Source: Nesterenkonia sp. F
GTDB taxonomy: Bacteria; Actinomycetota; Actinomycetes; Actinomycetales; Micrococcaceae
Length of the DNA: 57,752 nt
NCBI RefSeq assembly: GCF_000220985.1
Contig: NZ_AFRW01000016.1
Span: 1 to 57,752, forward strand
Direction: 5' to 3'
The notes under the pieces were generated by a model that saw nothing but the letters and a program-made list of their open reading frames with translations, did no database searches and was not told the DNA's origin. How positions within the stretch are numbered: the stretch's first letter is position 1; each line of letters begins with the position of its first letter. The position numbers and the translations under genes were made by a program. Shown piece by piece: positions 1 through 7,979 of the stretch.

Positions 1-1
1 A

Positions 2-553
2 CGGCGACGACGTGCCGAGGGCGCGGCGGACGAGGACCGCGCGGCCCCGCGCCTGATCCTGACCACCGGCGGCACGGCCGGCTCCGCGGCCGACGCGCTG
101 CACCCGGCGCTGGGACGGCTCGACGCCGAGATGCTCGTCGACGGGATCGCCATGCGGCCCGGTCATCCGACGGTCCTCGCCCGGCTCGGCGGGAGCCTCG
201 TGCTCGGGATGCCCGGAAACCCGCTGGCCGGCTTCGCCGCGCTGCTGGGTCTGGGACGCGTGGTGCTCGACGGGCTCGCCGGCCACGAGCACCCCGAGGA
301 ACGCGGACTGGGGATCGATCGCGTCGCCGAGGAGCTGCCCGGAGCCCGGCGCGGCACCCGGCTGCTGCCGGTGGTCCGCGACCGCACCGGCGTCGTGCCC
401 GCCGGCCGCGACGGGTCGGCGATGCTGCGCGGGCTCGCCGCCGCCGATGCGCTGGCCGAGGTCCCCGCGGGAGGCGCGGCCGCCGGGTCGACTGCAAGAC
501 TGCACCTGCTGCCCTGGACCGCCGACCGAGGGGAGGCCGCATGGGACGCCTGA
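2..553 (+). CDS. moeA: Molybdopterin molybdenumtransferase MoeA, C-terminal part (5' end outside window)
   Basis: The reading frame is open from the window edge and stops at 551-553, so only the last ~183 codons are present. MoeA inserts molybdate into adenylylated molybdopterin in the last step of molybdenum cofactor synthesis. Visible MoeA hallmarks are TTGGTAGS near the start, then MRPGHPT and GMPGNPLAG, which line the substrate pocket of the MoeA/MogA fold; the tail after about residue 90 fits the small C-terminal domain IV. The gene overlaps the start of fdhD by 13 nt, so the two are probably translationally coupled. Context (fdhD and a formate-dehydrogenase-like molybdoenzyme) supports a role in cofactor supply for that enzyme. 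The family assignment is firm; the N-terminal half cannot be judged. Confidence 0.9.
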   Translation, partial: RRRRAEGAADEDRAAPRLILTTGGTAGSAADALHPALGRLDAEMLVDGIAMRPGHPTVLARLGGSLVLGMPGNPLAGFAALLGLGRVVLDGLAGHEHPEERGLGIDRVAEELPGARRGTRLLPVVRDRTGVVPAGRDGSAMLRGLAAADALAEVPAGGAAAGSTARLHLLPWTADRGEAAWDA

Positions 554-1443
554 CCCAGCGCCACCGCGTGACCCGACTGAGCCGCGACGGCGCGGTGCGC
601 ACCCGCGCCGACGTCGTCGCCGTGGAGGAGCCCATGGAGCTGCGCCTGGCCGGCGAATCCTTCGTCGTCACGATGCGCACCCCCGGTCATGACTTCGAGC
701 TCTGCGCCGGCTTCCTGGTCTCCGAGGGGATCATCGGAGCGGCCGAGGAGCTGCGCGGGCTGCGCTACTGCGTCGGCACCGACGAGGACGGGCTGCAGAC
801 CTACAACGTCATCGACGCCGCGCTGGCCCCCGGGCTGGAGCGCGTGCCGGTGGGCCGCCGCCGCGAGGTGGTGACCACCTCGGCCTGCGGCATCTGCGGG
901 ACCACCTCCATCGATGCGGTGGAGAAGACGCTGCCCGAGCGCCCCGCCGGGGGGCCTCGACTGCGCCTCGGCGCGCAGACGCTGATGGACCTGCCGGACA
1001 CGCTGCGCGCGGCGCAGTCGATCTTCGATCGCACCGGGGGAGTCCACGCCGCCGGGATCTTCACCGGCGACGGCGAGCTGCTCTGTCTGCGCGAAGATGT
1101 CGGCCGGCACAATGCGGTGGACAAGGTCGTCGGCTGGGCGCTGATGGACCACCGTCTGCCGCTGACCGGCACTGCCCTGCAGGTCTCCGGGCGGGCCTCC
1201 TTCGAGCTGGTGCAGAAGGCCGCGCTCGCCGGCATGGAGCTGCTCGCCGCCGTCGGGGCGCCGTCGTCGACGGCCGTGGACCTCGCCGAGCGCGCCGGGC
1301 TGACGCTGGTCGGCTTCTCGCGCGGCTCGGGGGCGAACATCTACACCCATCCCGAGCGGATCGTGGAGCTCACGGACGAGCAGGCCGGCGGCGAGTCGGA
1401 GGGCGGCGCTTCGGACGCCGCCGCAGAGGCCGCCGACGGCTGA
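541..1443 (+). CDS. fdhD: Formate dehydrogenase accessory sulfurtransferase FdhD
   Basis: A 300-residue FdhD. The family takes sulfur from a cysteine desulfurase and delivers it to the bis-MGD cofactor of formate dehydrogenase, using a conserved CxxC. Here that motif is TTSACGICG with Cys116 and Cys119. Also typical are the GHDFELCAGFL segment (about residues 49-59), RTGGVHAAG, EDVGRHNAVDK and the SGRASFELVQKA region. The length is normal for the family. The acidic and alanine-rich tail (about the last 25 residues) is not conserved. The ATG at 541 lies inside the end of moeA. The likely client is the molybdopterin oxidoreductase gene directly downstream. It probably forms one transcript with moeA. 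Confidence 0.95.
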   Translation: MGRLTQRHRVTRLSRDGAVRTRADVVAVEEPMELRLAGESFVVTMRTPGHDFELCAGFLVSEGIIGAAEELRGLRYCVGTDEDGLQTYNVIDAALAPGLERVPVGRRREVVTTSACGICGTTSIDAVEKTLPERPAGGPRLRLGAQTLMDLPDTLRAAQSIFDRTGGVHAAGIFTGDGELLCLREDVGRHNAVDKVVGWALMDHRLPLTGTALQVSGRASFELVQKAALAGMELLAAVGAPSSTAVDLAERAGLTLVGFSRGSGANIYTHPERIVELTDEQAGGESEGGASDAAAEAADG

Positions 1444-1512
1444 CCCGGTTCCGGCGCCGTGAATCGCCGGTGAGGTATGTCACTGGACGGGGTCCTCTGG
1501 GACAATGGCGGC

Positions 1513-3942
1513 ATGGGACTGATCCACGGACGTCACGGTGAAGCGACCTCCGACGAGCTCGAGGAGACCGGCGACGGCGTCCGCGGCCGTCGGGTCGAGG
1601 TCGAGGAGATCGACGAGGACGCGCTGAGCGTCTCGGCGCCGAAGCGCTCGGCGGCCGGGCTGACCGCCGTCGGAGTCTCCTTCGCCCGCGGTCTGACGCA
1701 GGGCGGCGTGAGCCGGACGGTGCGGTCCTTCTACCGGGTGAACCAGCCCGACGGCATCGACTGCCCCGGCTGTGCCTGGCCGGAGTCGATCAAGGGCGCG
1801 CGCAAGCATGTGGAGTTCTGCGAGAACGGCGCCAAGGCGCTCGCCGAGGAGAACACCCAGCGGGTGGCCACCCCGGAGTGGTGGGCCGAGCACTCGATCG
1901 CCGAGCTGGAGGAGGCCACCGACTACTGGCTCGGGCAGGCCGGCCGCATCACTCACCCGATGGTCCTGCGCGAGGGCGACACCCACTACCGGCCGATCAG
2001 CTGGGACGAGGCCTTCGCGACGATCGGCGAGCACGTCCGGGCGACGACGCCGGACCGCTGCGTCTTCTACACCTCCGGCCGCACCGCCAACGAGACCGCC
2101 TTCATGTACCAGCTGATGGCCCGGTCGCTGGGGACGAACAACCTGCCGGACTGCTCGAACATGTGCCATGAGTCCTCGGGCGCGGCGCTGACCCCGACGC
2201 TGGGCGTGGGCAAGGGGACCGTCACCCTGGAGGACGTCGAGCAGTCCGAGCTGGTGCTGGTCGTCGGGCAGAATCCCGGCTCCAACCACCCGCGCATGCT
2301 CGGCTCGCTGACTGAGGCGCGGAAGAACGGCGGCAAGGTCGTGGCCGTGAATCCGCTGCCCGAGGCCGGCCTGATGAACTTCAAGGACCCGCAGACCCCC
2401 AGCGGGCTGATCGGCGACGGCCACCGGGTCTCCGACGAGCATCTCCAGATCAAGGTCGGCGGCGACCAGGCGCTCTTCCAGGCGCTGGGGCACCTGCTGC
2501 TGGCCGCAGAGGAGGAGAGCCCCGGCACCGTGCTCGACCACCGGTTCCTGGAGGAGAAGACCCGCGGGTTCGCCGAGTACCGAGCCGCCCGCGCCGAGAT
2601 CGACTGGGACGAGATCGAGGCCGCCACCGGGCTGACCCGTGCGGAGATCGAACGGGTCGGGCAGATGCTCCTCGACTCGAAGGCGACGGTGGTCTGCTGG
2701 GCGCTGGGGCTCACCCAGCAGCCCCACTCGGTGGACACCATCCGTGAGATCGTCAACGTGCTGCTGCTGCAGGGCAACATCGGCAAGCCCGGCGCCGGCC
2801 CCTGCCCGGTCCGCGGTCACTCCAATGTCCAGGGCGACCGCACCTTCGGCGTCTGGGAGCAGATGCCGGAGAGCTTCCACCAGCGTCTCGACGCGGAGTT
2901 CGGCCTCGAGACGCCGCGGAAGGTGGGGTACGACTCCACCGAGGCGATGCAGGCGATGGCCGACGGCGAGGTCGACGTCTTCGTCTCCATGGGCGGCAAC
3001 CTGGCCCGCGCGAACTCCGACACCCGGATGATGGAGACCGGCATGCGCCGGACGGGACTGACGGTGCAGGTCTCCACCAAGCCGAACCGTTCGCATGTGG
3101 TGCACGGCGGCACGGCGCTGATCCTGCCGACGTTGGGCCGCTCCGACCGCGACGACAAGCACCCCGGCGGCCGGCAGTTCCTCTCGGTGGAGAACTCGAT
3201 GTCGGTCATCAGCTCCACCCAGGGGCGGCTGGAGCCGGTCTCCGACCACCTGCTGGCCGAGCCGGTGATCATCTCTCGGATGGCGCAGGCGATGCTCGGC
3301 GAGGACCACGTCGTCGACTGGCGGGCCATGGGCGAGGACTATGACGTCATCCGCGACCACGCCTCGCGAGTGATCCCCGGCACCGAGGACTTCAACCGCC
3401 GGATCCGGCAGAAGTACGGCTTCGTGCTGCCCAATGCGCCGCGGGACAGCCGCTCCTTCGACACCGAGGACGGACGCGCGGCGTTCACCGTCTCCGGCCT
3501 CGAGTACCTGGCCGCGCCGGAAGGCCATCTGGTGCTGCAGACGATGCGCTCGCACGACCAGTACAACACCACCATCTACGGCCTCGACGACCGCTACCGC
3601 GGCATCTCCGACGCGCGCCGGGTGATTCTGATCCATCCCGACGACCTGGCCGCCCTGGGCTTCGCCGACCGGGACCTGGTCGACGTCGTCTCGGTCTTCC
3701 GCGGTCGCGAGCTGCGCGGCGAACGCTACCGGCTGGTGGGATATCCGACGGCGCGCGGCTGCGCGGCGGCCTACTACCCGGAGGCCAACGAGCTGGTCCA
3801 TCGGGAGCTGGTGGCCCGCGAGTCGAACACCCCCGGGTTCAAGGCGATGATGGTCCGCTTCGAACGGCATCGCGGGGGATCGGCCGAATCCGCGGAGACT
3901 GAGGAGGGCTCGGTCATCGACTCAGCCGGTGTGATGGCGTAG
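1513..3942 (+). CDS. FdhF/YdeP-type molybdopterin oxidoreductase (formate dehydrogenase H-like)
   Basis: About 809 residues from ATG 1513. Bis-MGD enzymes of the FdhF/YdeP group are cytoplasmic oxidoreductases; some act on formate but many substrates are unproven. Visible are the N-terminal CPGCAWPE with a third Cys about 24 residues on (FCENGAK), the YTSGRTANE MGD segment, and NMCHESSG, whose Cys is the expected molybdenum ligand in place of selenocysteine. The C-terminal molydopterin dinucleotide-binding part (QTMRSHDQYNTT) is complete. I prefer 1513 over the in-frame ATG 1477, because GACAAT (1501-1506) followed by six bases and ATG matches the leaderless arrangement seen across the window. 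fdhD and moeA lie just upstream. No partner diaphorase or hydrogenase subunit is present here. Confidence 0.85.
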   Translation: MGLIHGRHGEATSDELEETGDGVRGRRVEVEEIDEDALSVSAPKRSAAGLTAVGVSFARGLTQGGVSRTVRSFYRVNQPDGIDCPGCAWPESIKGARKHVEFCENGAKALAEENTQRVATPEWWAEHSIAELEEATDYWLGQAGRITHPMVLREGDTHYRPISWDEAFATIGEHVRATTPDRCVFYTSGRTANETAFMYQLMARSLGTNNLPDCSNMCHESSGAALTPTLGVGKGTVTLEDVEQSELVLVVGQNPGSNHPRMLGSLTEARKNGGKVVAVNPLPEAGLMNFKDPQTPSGLIGDGHRVSDEHLQIKVGGDQALFQALGHLLLAAEEESPGTVLDHRFLEEKTRGFAEYRAARAEIDWDEIEAATGLTRAEIERVGQMLLDSKATVVCWALGLTQQPHSVDTIREIVNVLLLQGNIGKPGAGPCPVRGHSNVQGDRTFGVWEQMPESFHQRLDAEFGLETPRKVGYDSTEAMQAMADGEVDVFVSMGGNLARANSDTRMMETGMRRTGLTVQVSTKPNRSHVVHGGTALILPTLGRSDRDDKHPGGRQFLSVENSMSVISSTQGRLEPVSDHLLAEPVIISRMAQAMLGEDHVVDWRAMGEDYDVIRDHASRVIPGTEDFNRRIRQKYGFVLPNAPRDSRSFDTEDGRAAFTVSGLEYLAAPEGHLVLQTMRSHDQYNTTIYGLDDRYRGISDARRVILIHPDDLAALGFADRDLVDVVSVFRGRELRGERYRLVGYPTARGCAAAYYPEANELVHRELVARESNTPGFKAMMVRFERHRGGSAESAETEEGSVIDSAGVMA

Positions 3943-4171
3943 GCTGGTGAGTAGCGCATCGCCCGCCGCGGCGGGAGGGTGTGCCGATGATTGACCACTC
4001 AAGACTTTCCACGACGTCGCGCGCAGGTTGCGCGTACGCTGATCAGACGCACAGCAGACGTCGTTCCCCACAGTCCAGCGGCCTTCATGAACGCCGCGTC
4101 CGGCCCGGCCAGGGTGGGCGCGGGACAAGCATCGTGAGATCGGTGCATCGGAAGTAGAGTAAGGAAACACA

Positions 4172-4426
4172 ATGGCCACTGGCACCGTGAAATGGTTCAA
4201 CGCTGAGAAGGGCTACGGGTTCATCGCACCCGACGACAGCTCGGACGACGTCTTCGTGCACTTCAGCGCGATCCAGAGCTCCGGGTTCCGTACCCTCGAG
4301 GAGAATCAGAAGGTGGAGTTCGAGACCGCCCGCGGCCCGAAGGGCCTGCAGGCGGAGGACGTCAACCCCCTCCTGAACCCCAGCGGAGACTCCCGCCCGT
4401 GCCGCATGATGCGTGCACGACGGTGA
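4172..4426 (+). CDS. cspA: Cold-shock protein, CspA family (C-terminus possibly frameshifted)
   Basis: A small single-stranded nucleic-acid-binding OB-fold protein acting as an RNA chaperone. RNP1 (KGYGFIAP, residues 13-20) and RNP2 (VFVHFSAI, 27-34) are intact, as is the starting [11 protein letters not shown]. An AAGGAAA Shine-Dalgarno precedes the ATG. The predicted protein has 84 residues, whereas actinobacterial CspA proteins are usually about 67. The extra 17 residues begin exactly after a C5 run at 4366-4370. With four Cs the frame would stop after residue 67 (NPS-stop), so the tail is probably a +1 error or mutation. The leader from the previous stop is 229 nt with no gene, which fits the long 5' UTRs of csp genes. 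A strong terminator follows at 4442-4484. Confidence 0.93.
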   Translation: MATGTVKWFNAEKGYGFIAPDDSSDDVFVHFSAIQSSGFRTLEENQKVEFETARGPKGLQAEDVNPLLNPSGDSRPCRMMRARR

Positions 4427-4441
4427 GCTGAACCGCAGCAG

Positions 4442-4484
4442 ACCGGCCCCCGACGATCGCCTCGTGCGATCGTCGGGGGCCGGT
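4442..4484 (+). terminator. Strong hairpin terminator after cspA
   Basis: A perfect 19-bp inverted repeat, 4442-4460 and 4466-4484, with a 5-nt loop (ctcgt). It starts 15 nt after the cspA stop. The T-tract is weak (TTCTGT), as is common in high-GC genomes. The position and perfect stem make an intrinsic terminator likely. Confidence 0.85.
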
Positions 4485-4588
4485 TCTGTGTGCGGGGCGA
4501 GGTGCGCGGGTTCGATCTGCGCGGGCCCGGGGCGTGTGGGGTCGGGGGTCTGCGGCGGTTCCGTGTCCGGAGGACCCCACGTGTCGCA

Positions 4589-4636
4589 GGGCTGTGAGAT
4601 GTCGTAGTGCTATAGCGCCACGACATCTCACAGCCC
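4589..4636. repeat. Long palindrome between convergent genes
   Basis: A perfect 17-bp inverted repeat (4589-4605 with 4620-4636) around a 14-nt centre that can itself pair partly; TGTCG/CGACA at 4582-4586 and 4639-4643 extends it. It lies between cspA, which already has its own terminator, and the convergent MFS gene ending at 4666. It may terminate the exporter transcript, or it may be a dispersed palindromic element. It resembles in size the palindromes at 28082, 48416 and 52123. Confidence 0.6.
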
Positions 4637-4665
4637 CACGACAACCGACGCCGGACGGGGGAGGG

Positions 4666-6195
4666 TCAGCGACGGCGCAGCTGCGCACCCACCAGCACCG
4701 CGGCTGCGAGCACGAAGACCGCGGCGATCGCGCTGGTCAGGTGCACGCCGTCGATGAAGGCCGCCCGGGCCGCAGTCAGCAGGGCCTCGCCGGCCGAGCC
4801 GCCCATCTGCTCGGCGGCCGATACCGCCCCGCCCAGCGTCTGTGTCGCGGCCTCCGGCATCGGGCCGCCGAGACCCTCGACGTCGCCCAGATGGGCGGTG
4901 TAGCCGGCCGAGAGCACGCTGCCCAGCACAGCGACGCCCAGCGCACCGCCGAGCTCGTAGGCGGTCTCGGAGATCGCCGAGGCCGCGCCCGCCCGGTCCG
5001 GCGGTGCGGCGGTGAGGATGGCGTCATTGGTCATCGTCTCGGCCAGACCGGAGCCCAGTCCCAGCAGAGCGAAGGCGCAGAGCGCGACGACGGCGCCGTC
5101 GGCGGTCGGCACCAGCGCCAGCACGACGAACCCGGCGGCGTTGATCAGGATGCCGCCGACGATGGCGGTGCGCAGCGAGGTGCGTCGCGCGATCGGGATG
5201 ACGATGAAGCTGGCGACCACGGAGATGATCAGCCCGGGCACCAGCACCAGCGAGGCGTGCAGCGGACGCATCCCGTAGCCCAGCTGCAGCAGCTGGGAGA
5301 GGAAGAACAGTGAGCCGACCATCGCGAAGACCAGCAGGAAGTTGCCCATCACCCCGGCGCGGAACCGGGGCACGGCGAAGAGCTCGAGGTCGATCAGCGG
5401 ATCCGTCAGCCGCTTCTGCCGCCGGACGAAGAGCGTGACCAGCCCGACACCGGCCGCCAGGGCGGCGATCGGCAGGACGCCGACCTCGCCCTCGGCGAGC
5501 TTCTTCAGGCCGAAGACCGCCGCGAGCATGCCGACCAGCGAGAGCACCACGCTCAGCGGATCGAGTCCGCCCGGCGTCGGTGTGCGGGACTCGCCGACCA
5601 GCAGGGGCACGGTCACCAGCAGGAGCGCGACGACCGGGACGTTGATCAGGAAGACCGAGCCCCAGTAGAAGTGCTCCAGCAGCACCGCCCCGACGATCGG
5701 CCCCAGGGCCGCACCGGCGGAGAAGGCCGAGCCCCAGACGGCGATGGCGACGGTGCGCTGCCGCTCGTCGGGGAAGAGGTGGCGGATCAGCGAGAGCGTC
5801 GAGGGCATCAGCGTGGCTCCGGCCAGGCCGAGCACCGCGCGGGCGGCGATCAGCACCTCCGGGTTCGGGCTGAGCGCGGCGGCGGCCGAGGCGACGCCGA
5901 AGGCGGCCGCGCCGACCAGCAGCAGCCGGCGTCGTCCGATGCGGTCGCCCAGCGAGCCCATGGTGACCAGCAGGCCGGCGAGCATGAAGCCGTAGATGTC
6001 GACGATCCACAGCAGCTGCTCGCCGCTCGGGGCCAGTGCTTCGCTGAGGTGCGGCACGGCGAAGCTGAGCACGGTCATGTCGATGGAGATCAGCAGCACC
6101 GGCAGCACGAGGGTGGCCAGGCCCAGCCACTGGCGGGCTCCGGCTCGGGATGCGCGCGACGGCGCGTCGAGGTTCTGATGGGGATGCGAGGACAT
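4666..6195 (-). CDS. MFS drug:H+ antiporter, DHA2 (EmrB/QacA-like) family
   Basis: A 509-residue membrane protein starting at the ATG complementary to 6193-6195. An open frame extends far upstream, but that stretch has no family resemblance. The sequence gives about 14 hydrophobic helices, the DHA2 pattern. Motif A between TM2 and TM3 is GSLGDRIGRRRLL, motif C in TM5 is GAALGPIVGAVL, and the motif WIVDIYGFMLAGLL is typical of QacA/EmrB exporters. These proteins export hydrophobic or cationic drugs and dyes using the proton gradient. No membrane-fusion partner is adjacent, as expected for a Gram-positive. Expression is probably controlled at the palindrome 6343-6362, about 150 bp upstream. The substrate cannot be inferred. 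Confidence 0.88.
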   Translation of the reverse strand: MSSHPHQNLDAPSRASRAGARQWLGLATLVLPVLLISIDMTVLSFAVPHLSEALAPSGEQLLWIVDIYGFMLAGLLVTMGSLGDRIGRRRLLLVGAAAFGVASAAAALSPNPEVLIAARAVLGLAGATLMPSTLSLIRHLFPDERQRTVAIAVWGSAFSAGAALGPIVGAVLLEHFYWGSVFLINVPVVALLLVTVPLLVGESRTPTPGGLDPLSVVLSLVGMLAAVFGLKKLAEGEVGVLPIAALAAGVGLVTLFVRRQKRLTDPLIDLELFAVPRFRAGVMGNFLLVFAMVGSLFFLSQLLQLGYGMRPLHASLVLVPGLIISVVASFIVIPIARRTSLRTAIVGGILINAAGFVVLALVPTADGAVVALCAFALLGLGSGLAETMTNDAILTAAPPDRAGAASAISETAYELGGALGVAVLGSVLSAGYTAHLGDVEGLGGPMPEAATQTLGGAVSAAEQMGGSAGEALLTAARAAFIDGVHLTSAIAAVFVLAAAVLVGAQLRRR

Positions 6196-6330
6196 CGTCC
6201 CTGGACCTTCCGCATCGCTGCGCGGGACGGCGGGGCGCAGCGGGATCATCTCGTCAGATGGGCCGCCTGGGGCATATCGGCGGCGGAGGCGCTGACCGTC
6301 CTTCCGGGCCGTTCGCGGCCCGGCGAAGCC

Positions 6331-6362
6331 ATCGTAGCACTGAACATTACATCTGTAATGTT
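6331..6362 (-). promoter_or_regulatory. Promoter of the MFS exporter with an overlapping perfect palindromic operator
   Basis: AACATTACA-TC-TGTAATGTT (6343-6362) is a perfect 20-bp palindrome and strikingly AT-rich for this region. On the minus strand TTACAG (6353-6358) and TACGAT (6331-6336), 16 nt apart, can serve as -35 and -10. The palindrome therefore covers the -35. This is the layout of TetR/QacR-type repression of multidrug exporters. No TetR or similar regulator gene is adjacent. The 6196-6507 intergenic stretch otherwise holds only the SigK-type promoter for the next gene. Confidence 0.6.
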
Positions 6363-6395
6363 TCGGGATCCGGAGGCGTCTCCGCGCAGCGTCGA

Positions 6396-6424
6396 CCAAT
6401 CCGACGGGCCCGATGCTCCGAACA
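6396..6424 (+). promoter_or_regulatory. Candidate SigK-type ECF promoter of the fasciclin lipoprotein gene
   Basis: CCAATCC (6396-6402) and CCGAACA (6418-6424), 15 nt apart, match closely CCCATCC / CCGAACA at 8771-8800 before the molybdo-oxidoreductase. The shared context is ATCCGAC then TCCGAACACCG. As I recall, mycobacterial SigK promoters have CCATCC and CCGAAT-type elements. The fasciclin start codon is about 77 nt after the expected transcription start. Confidence 0.6.
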
Positions 6425-6507
6425 CCGGGACACAGCGCGACGAGGAGTCGCCGCTGACCGTCCGGGGGAGAGGCCTCCGGCGGATCCGACCGTGAGGGAG
6501 ACCCACG

Positions 6508-7239
6508 ATGAAGACTCAGATGCGTTCCACGACGACCCTGCTCGGCATCGGCGCGGTCGCGCTGCTGGGGCTGACGGCCTGCGGCGACGGCGGCGGCGAC
6601 GGCTCCGCCGACGGCGGCGACGAGATGACTCAGGAGGAGAGCTCGATGTCCGGCGAGGAGTCGCAGGACATGGAAGGCTCGGAGAGCCCGTCGGAGGACA
6701 TGGAGTCCTCCGAAGACTCCGCCGAGATGGACCCGGCGGCGAATCTGGTCGGCTCGCAGTGCTCGGACTATGCCGAGCAGGTGCCGGACGGCGACGGCTC
6801 GGTCGAGGGCATGGCCCAGGACCCGGTGGCCACCGCAGCCTCGAACAACCCGATGCTGACCACGCTGACCGACGCAGTCTCCGGCGAGCTGAACTCGGAC
6901 GTCGACCTGGTCGACACCCTGAACGGCGACGAGTTCACGGTCCTGGCGCCGGTCGACGACGCCTTCGCCGACGTCCCCGAGGAGGACCTGAACGCACTCG
7001 CCGAGGACTCCCAGGCCCTGACCGACGTGCTGACATACCACGTCATCCCCGGTCAGCTGTCCCCCGATGAGATCGCCGGCGAGCACGAGACCGTCAATGG
7101 CGCCACGGTGACGATCGACGGCGAAGGCGAGGAGCTGATGTTCGACGACGCCGGCCTGGTGTGCGGCGGAGTGCAGACGTCCAACGCCACCGTCTACATG
7201 ATCGACGGTGTGCTGATGCCCGAGGGTGCCGAGCAGTGA
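6508..7239 (+). CDS. Fasciclin (FAS1)-domain lipoprotein, MPT83-like
   Basis: A 243-residue secreted lipoprotein. The signal peptide ends in lipobox LTAC (Cys about residue 27). A low-complexity acidic Ser/Glu/Met linker follows (to about residue 75), then a C-terminal FAS1 domain from about residue 105 containing [25 protein letters not shown] and [13 protein letters not shown]1 domains mediate adhesion or surface interactions; the closest well-known relatives are mycobacterial MPT70 and MPT83, which are controlled by SigK. A GAGGGAGA Shine-Dalgarno precedes the ATG. The gene stands directly before a SigK-like sigma factor and RskA-like anti-sigma factor and has a SigK-type promoter, so it is probably a target of that sigma factor. 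Its exact function is unknown. Confidence 0.9.
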   Translation: MKTQMRSTTTLLGIGAVALLGLTACGDGGGDGSADGGDEMTQEESSMSGEESQDMEGSESPSEDMESSEDSAEMDPAANLVGSQCSDYAEQVPDGDGSVEGMAQDPVATAASNNPMLTTLTDAVSGELNSDVDLVDTLNGDEFTVLAPVDDAFADVPEEDLNALAEDSQALTDVLTYHVIPGQLSPDEIAGEHETVNGATVTIDGEGEELMFDDAGLVCGGVQTSNATVYMIDGVLMPEGAEQ

Positions 7240-7301
7240 CCTTCGGTGCTGCCGGTTCTCAGCAGAAGCCTGCGGGCGCTTCGGCGTCGCACGGTCGGCA
7301 T

Positions 7302-7351
7302 CGGGGCACGACGCCATCGCCGACACACGGCGCCGCGTGCGTCGTGCCCCG
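7302..7351 (+). terminator. Hairpin terminator after the fasciclin lipoprotein gene
   Basis: CGGGGCACGACG (7302-7313) pairs with CGTCGTGCCCCG (7340-7351), a perfect 12-bp stem. It lies between the lipoprotein stop and the sigK-like start and separates the two transcription units. Only a 26-nt loop and no T-tract weaken the call. Confidence 0.55.
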
Positions 7352-7376
7352 GGCGCTGACCTGGCATGCTTGACCC

Positions 7377-7979
7377 ATGCATGAGTCCAGATCGTCCGCC
7401 GATCCGCCGCAGACGGACGCGGACAGCGGCGACATCTGCGGTTCCCTTCTGTGTCGCGTCGCCGCAGGCGACGTCGCCGCGTTCGAGGACCTCTATCGGC
7501 ACCAGGGAGCGATCCTGCTGGCTGTCGCCATGCGCGTGCTGCACAATCGCTCCCTGGCTGAGGAGGTCCTCCAGGAGGTCTTCACCGACGTCTGGTCCGA
7601 TTCCTCGAGCTACGATCCCGGCCGCGGAAGCGGTCGGGCCTGGTTGACGACCATGTGTCGCCGCCGGGCCATCGACCGCGTCCGGTCGGTGCAGTCCCAG
7701 CAGGACCGCGACTACTCGGAGGGAATGCGTGCGGCCCACTCGGAGGTGCCCGACGCCTCGTCGGCGGCGCTCGACCGCGTAGAGTCCGCCCGCGCGGCGA
7801 CGGCCCTCCGAGGGATCCCGGAGGATCAGGCGCAGGCGATCGCCCTGGCCTACTACCAGGAGTTGAGTCACCGGGAGGTCGCCGCGCGTCTCGGGGTTCC
7901 GCTCGGGACGGTCAAGACGAGGATCCGTGACGGGATGAGACGACTGCGAGCAGACCTGGGGGTGGCCGATGGACGCTGA
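7377..7979 (+). CDS. sigK: ECF RNA polymerase sigma factor, SigK-like
   Basis: A 200-residue ECF sigma factor. Region 2 spans about residues 35-105: FEDLYRHQGAILL, then AEEVLQEVFTDVW, then GRAWLTTMCRRRAIDRVR. Region 4 has a helix-turn-helix, ELSHREVAARLGVPLGTVKTRIRDGM, at about 160-185. There is no extra domain. The last 11 nt overlap the RskA-like anti-sigma gene, as is usual for ECF/anti-sigma pairs. No Shine-Dalgarno is seen; CATGCT (7365-7370), six bases, then ATG fits a leaderless start. Neither flank shows the SigK-type promoter motif for this gene itself. The SigK name rests on the RskA partner, the fasciclin neighbour and the promoter pair. Confidence 0.9.
   Translation: MHESRSSADPPQTDADSGDICGSLLCRVAAGDVAAFEDLYRHQGAILLAVAMRVLHNRSLAEEVLQEVFTDVWSDSSSYDPGRGSGRAWLTTMCRRRAIDRVRSVQSQQDRDYSEGMRAAHSEVPDASSAALDRVESARAATALRGIPEDQAQAIALAYYQELSHREVAARLGVPLGTVKTRIRDGMRRLRADLGVADGR

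Noticed and set aside
163..1350. Long minus-strand frames opposite moeA and fdhD
   Set aside because: Arg/Gly/Ala-rich shadow frames typical of high-GC DNA, antisense to well-supported genes.
1477..1512. ATG 1477 as start of the molybdopterin oxidoreductase
   Set aside because: GGTGAGG is only two bases away from it, and 1513 has the GACAAT-N6-ATG layout. It remains possible.
3940..3945. TAGGCT at the FdhF stop codon as the cspA promoter
   Set aside because: The hexamer fits, but no -35 is evident and the leader would be 220 nt; kept only as a possibility.
6196..7326. Minus-strand open frame extending the MFS gene by more than 370 codons
   Set aside because: It lies across the fasciclin gene on the other strand and its product has no MFS or signal features; the family N-terminus begins at 6195.
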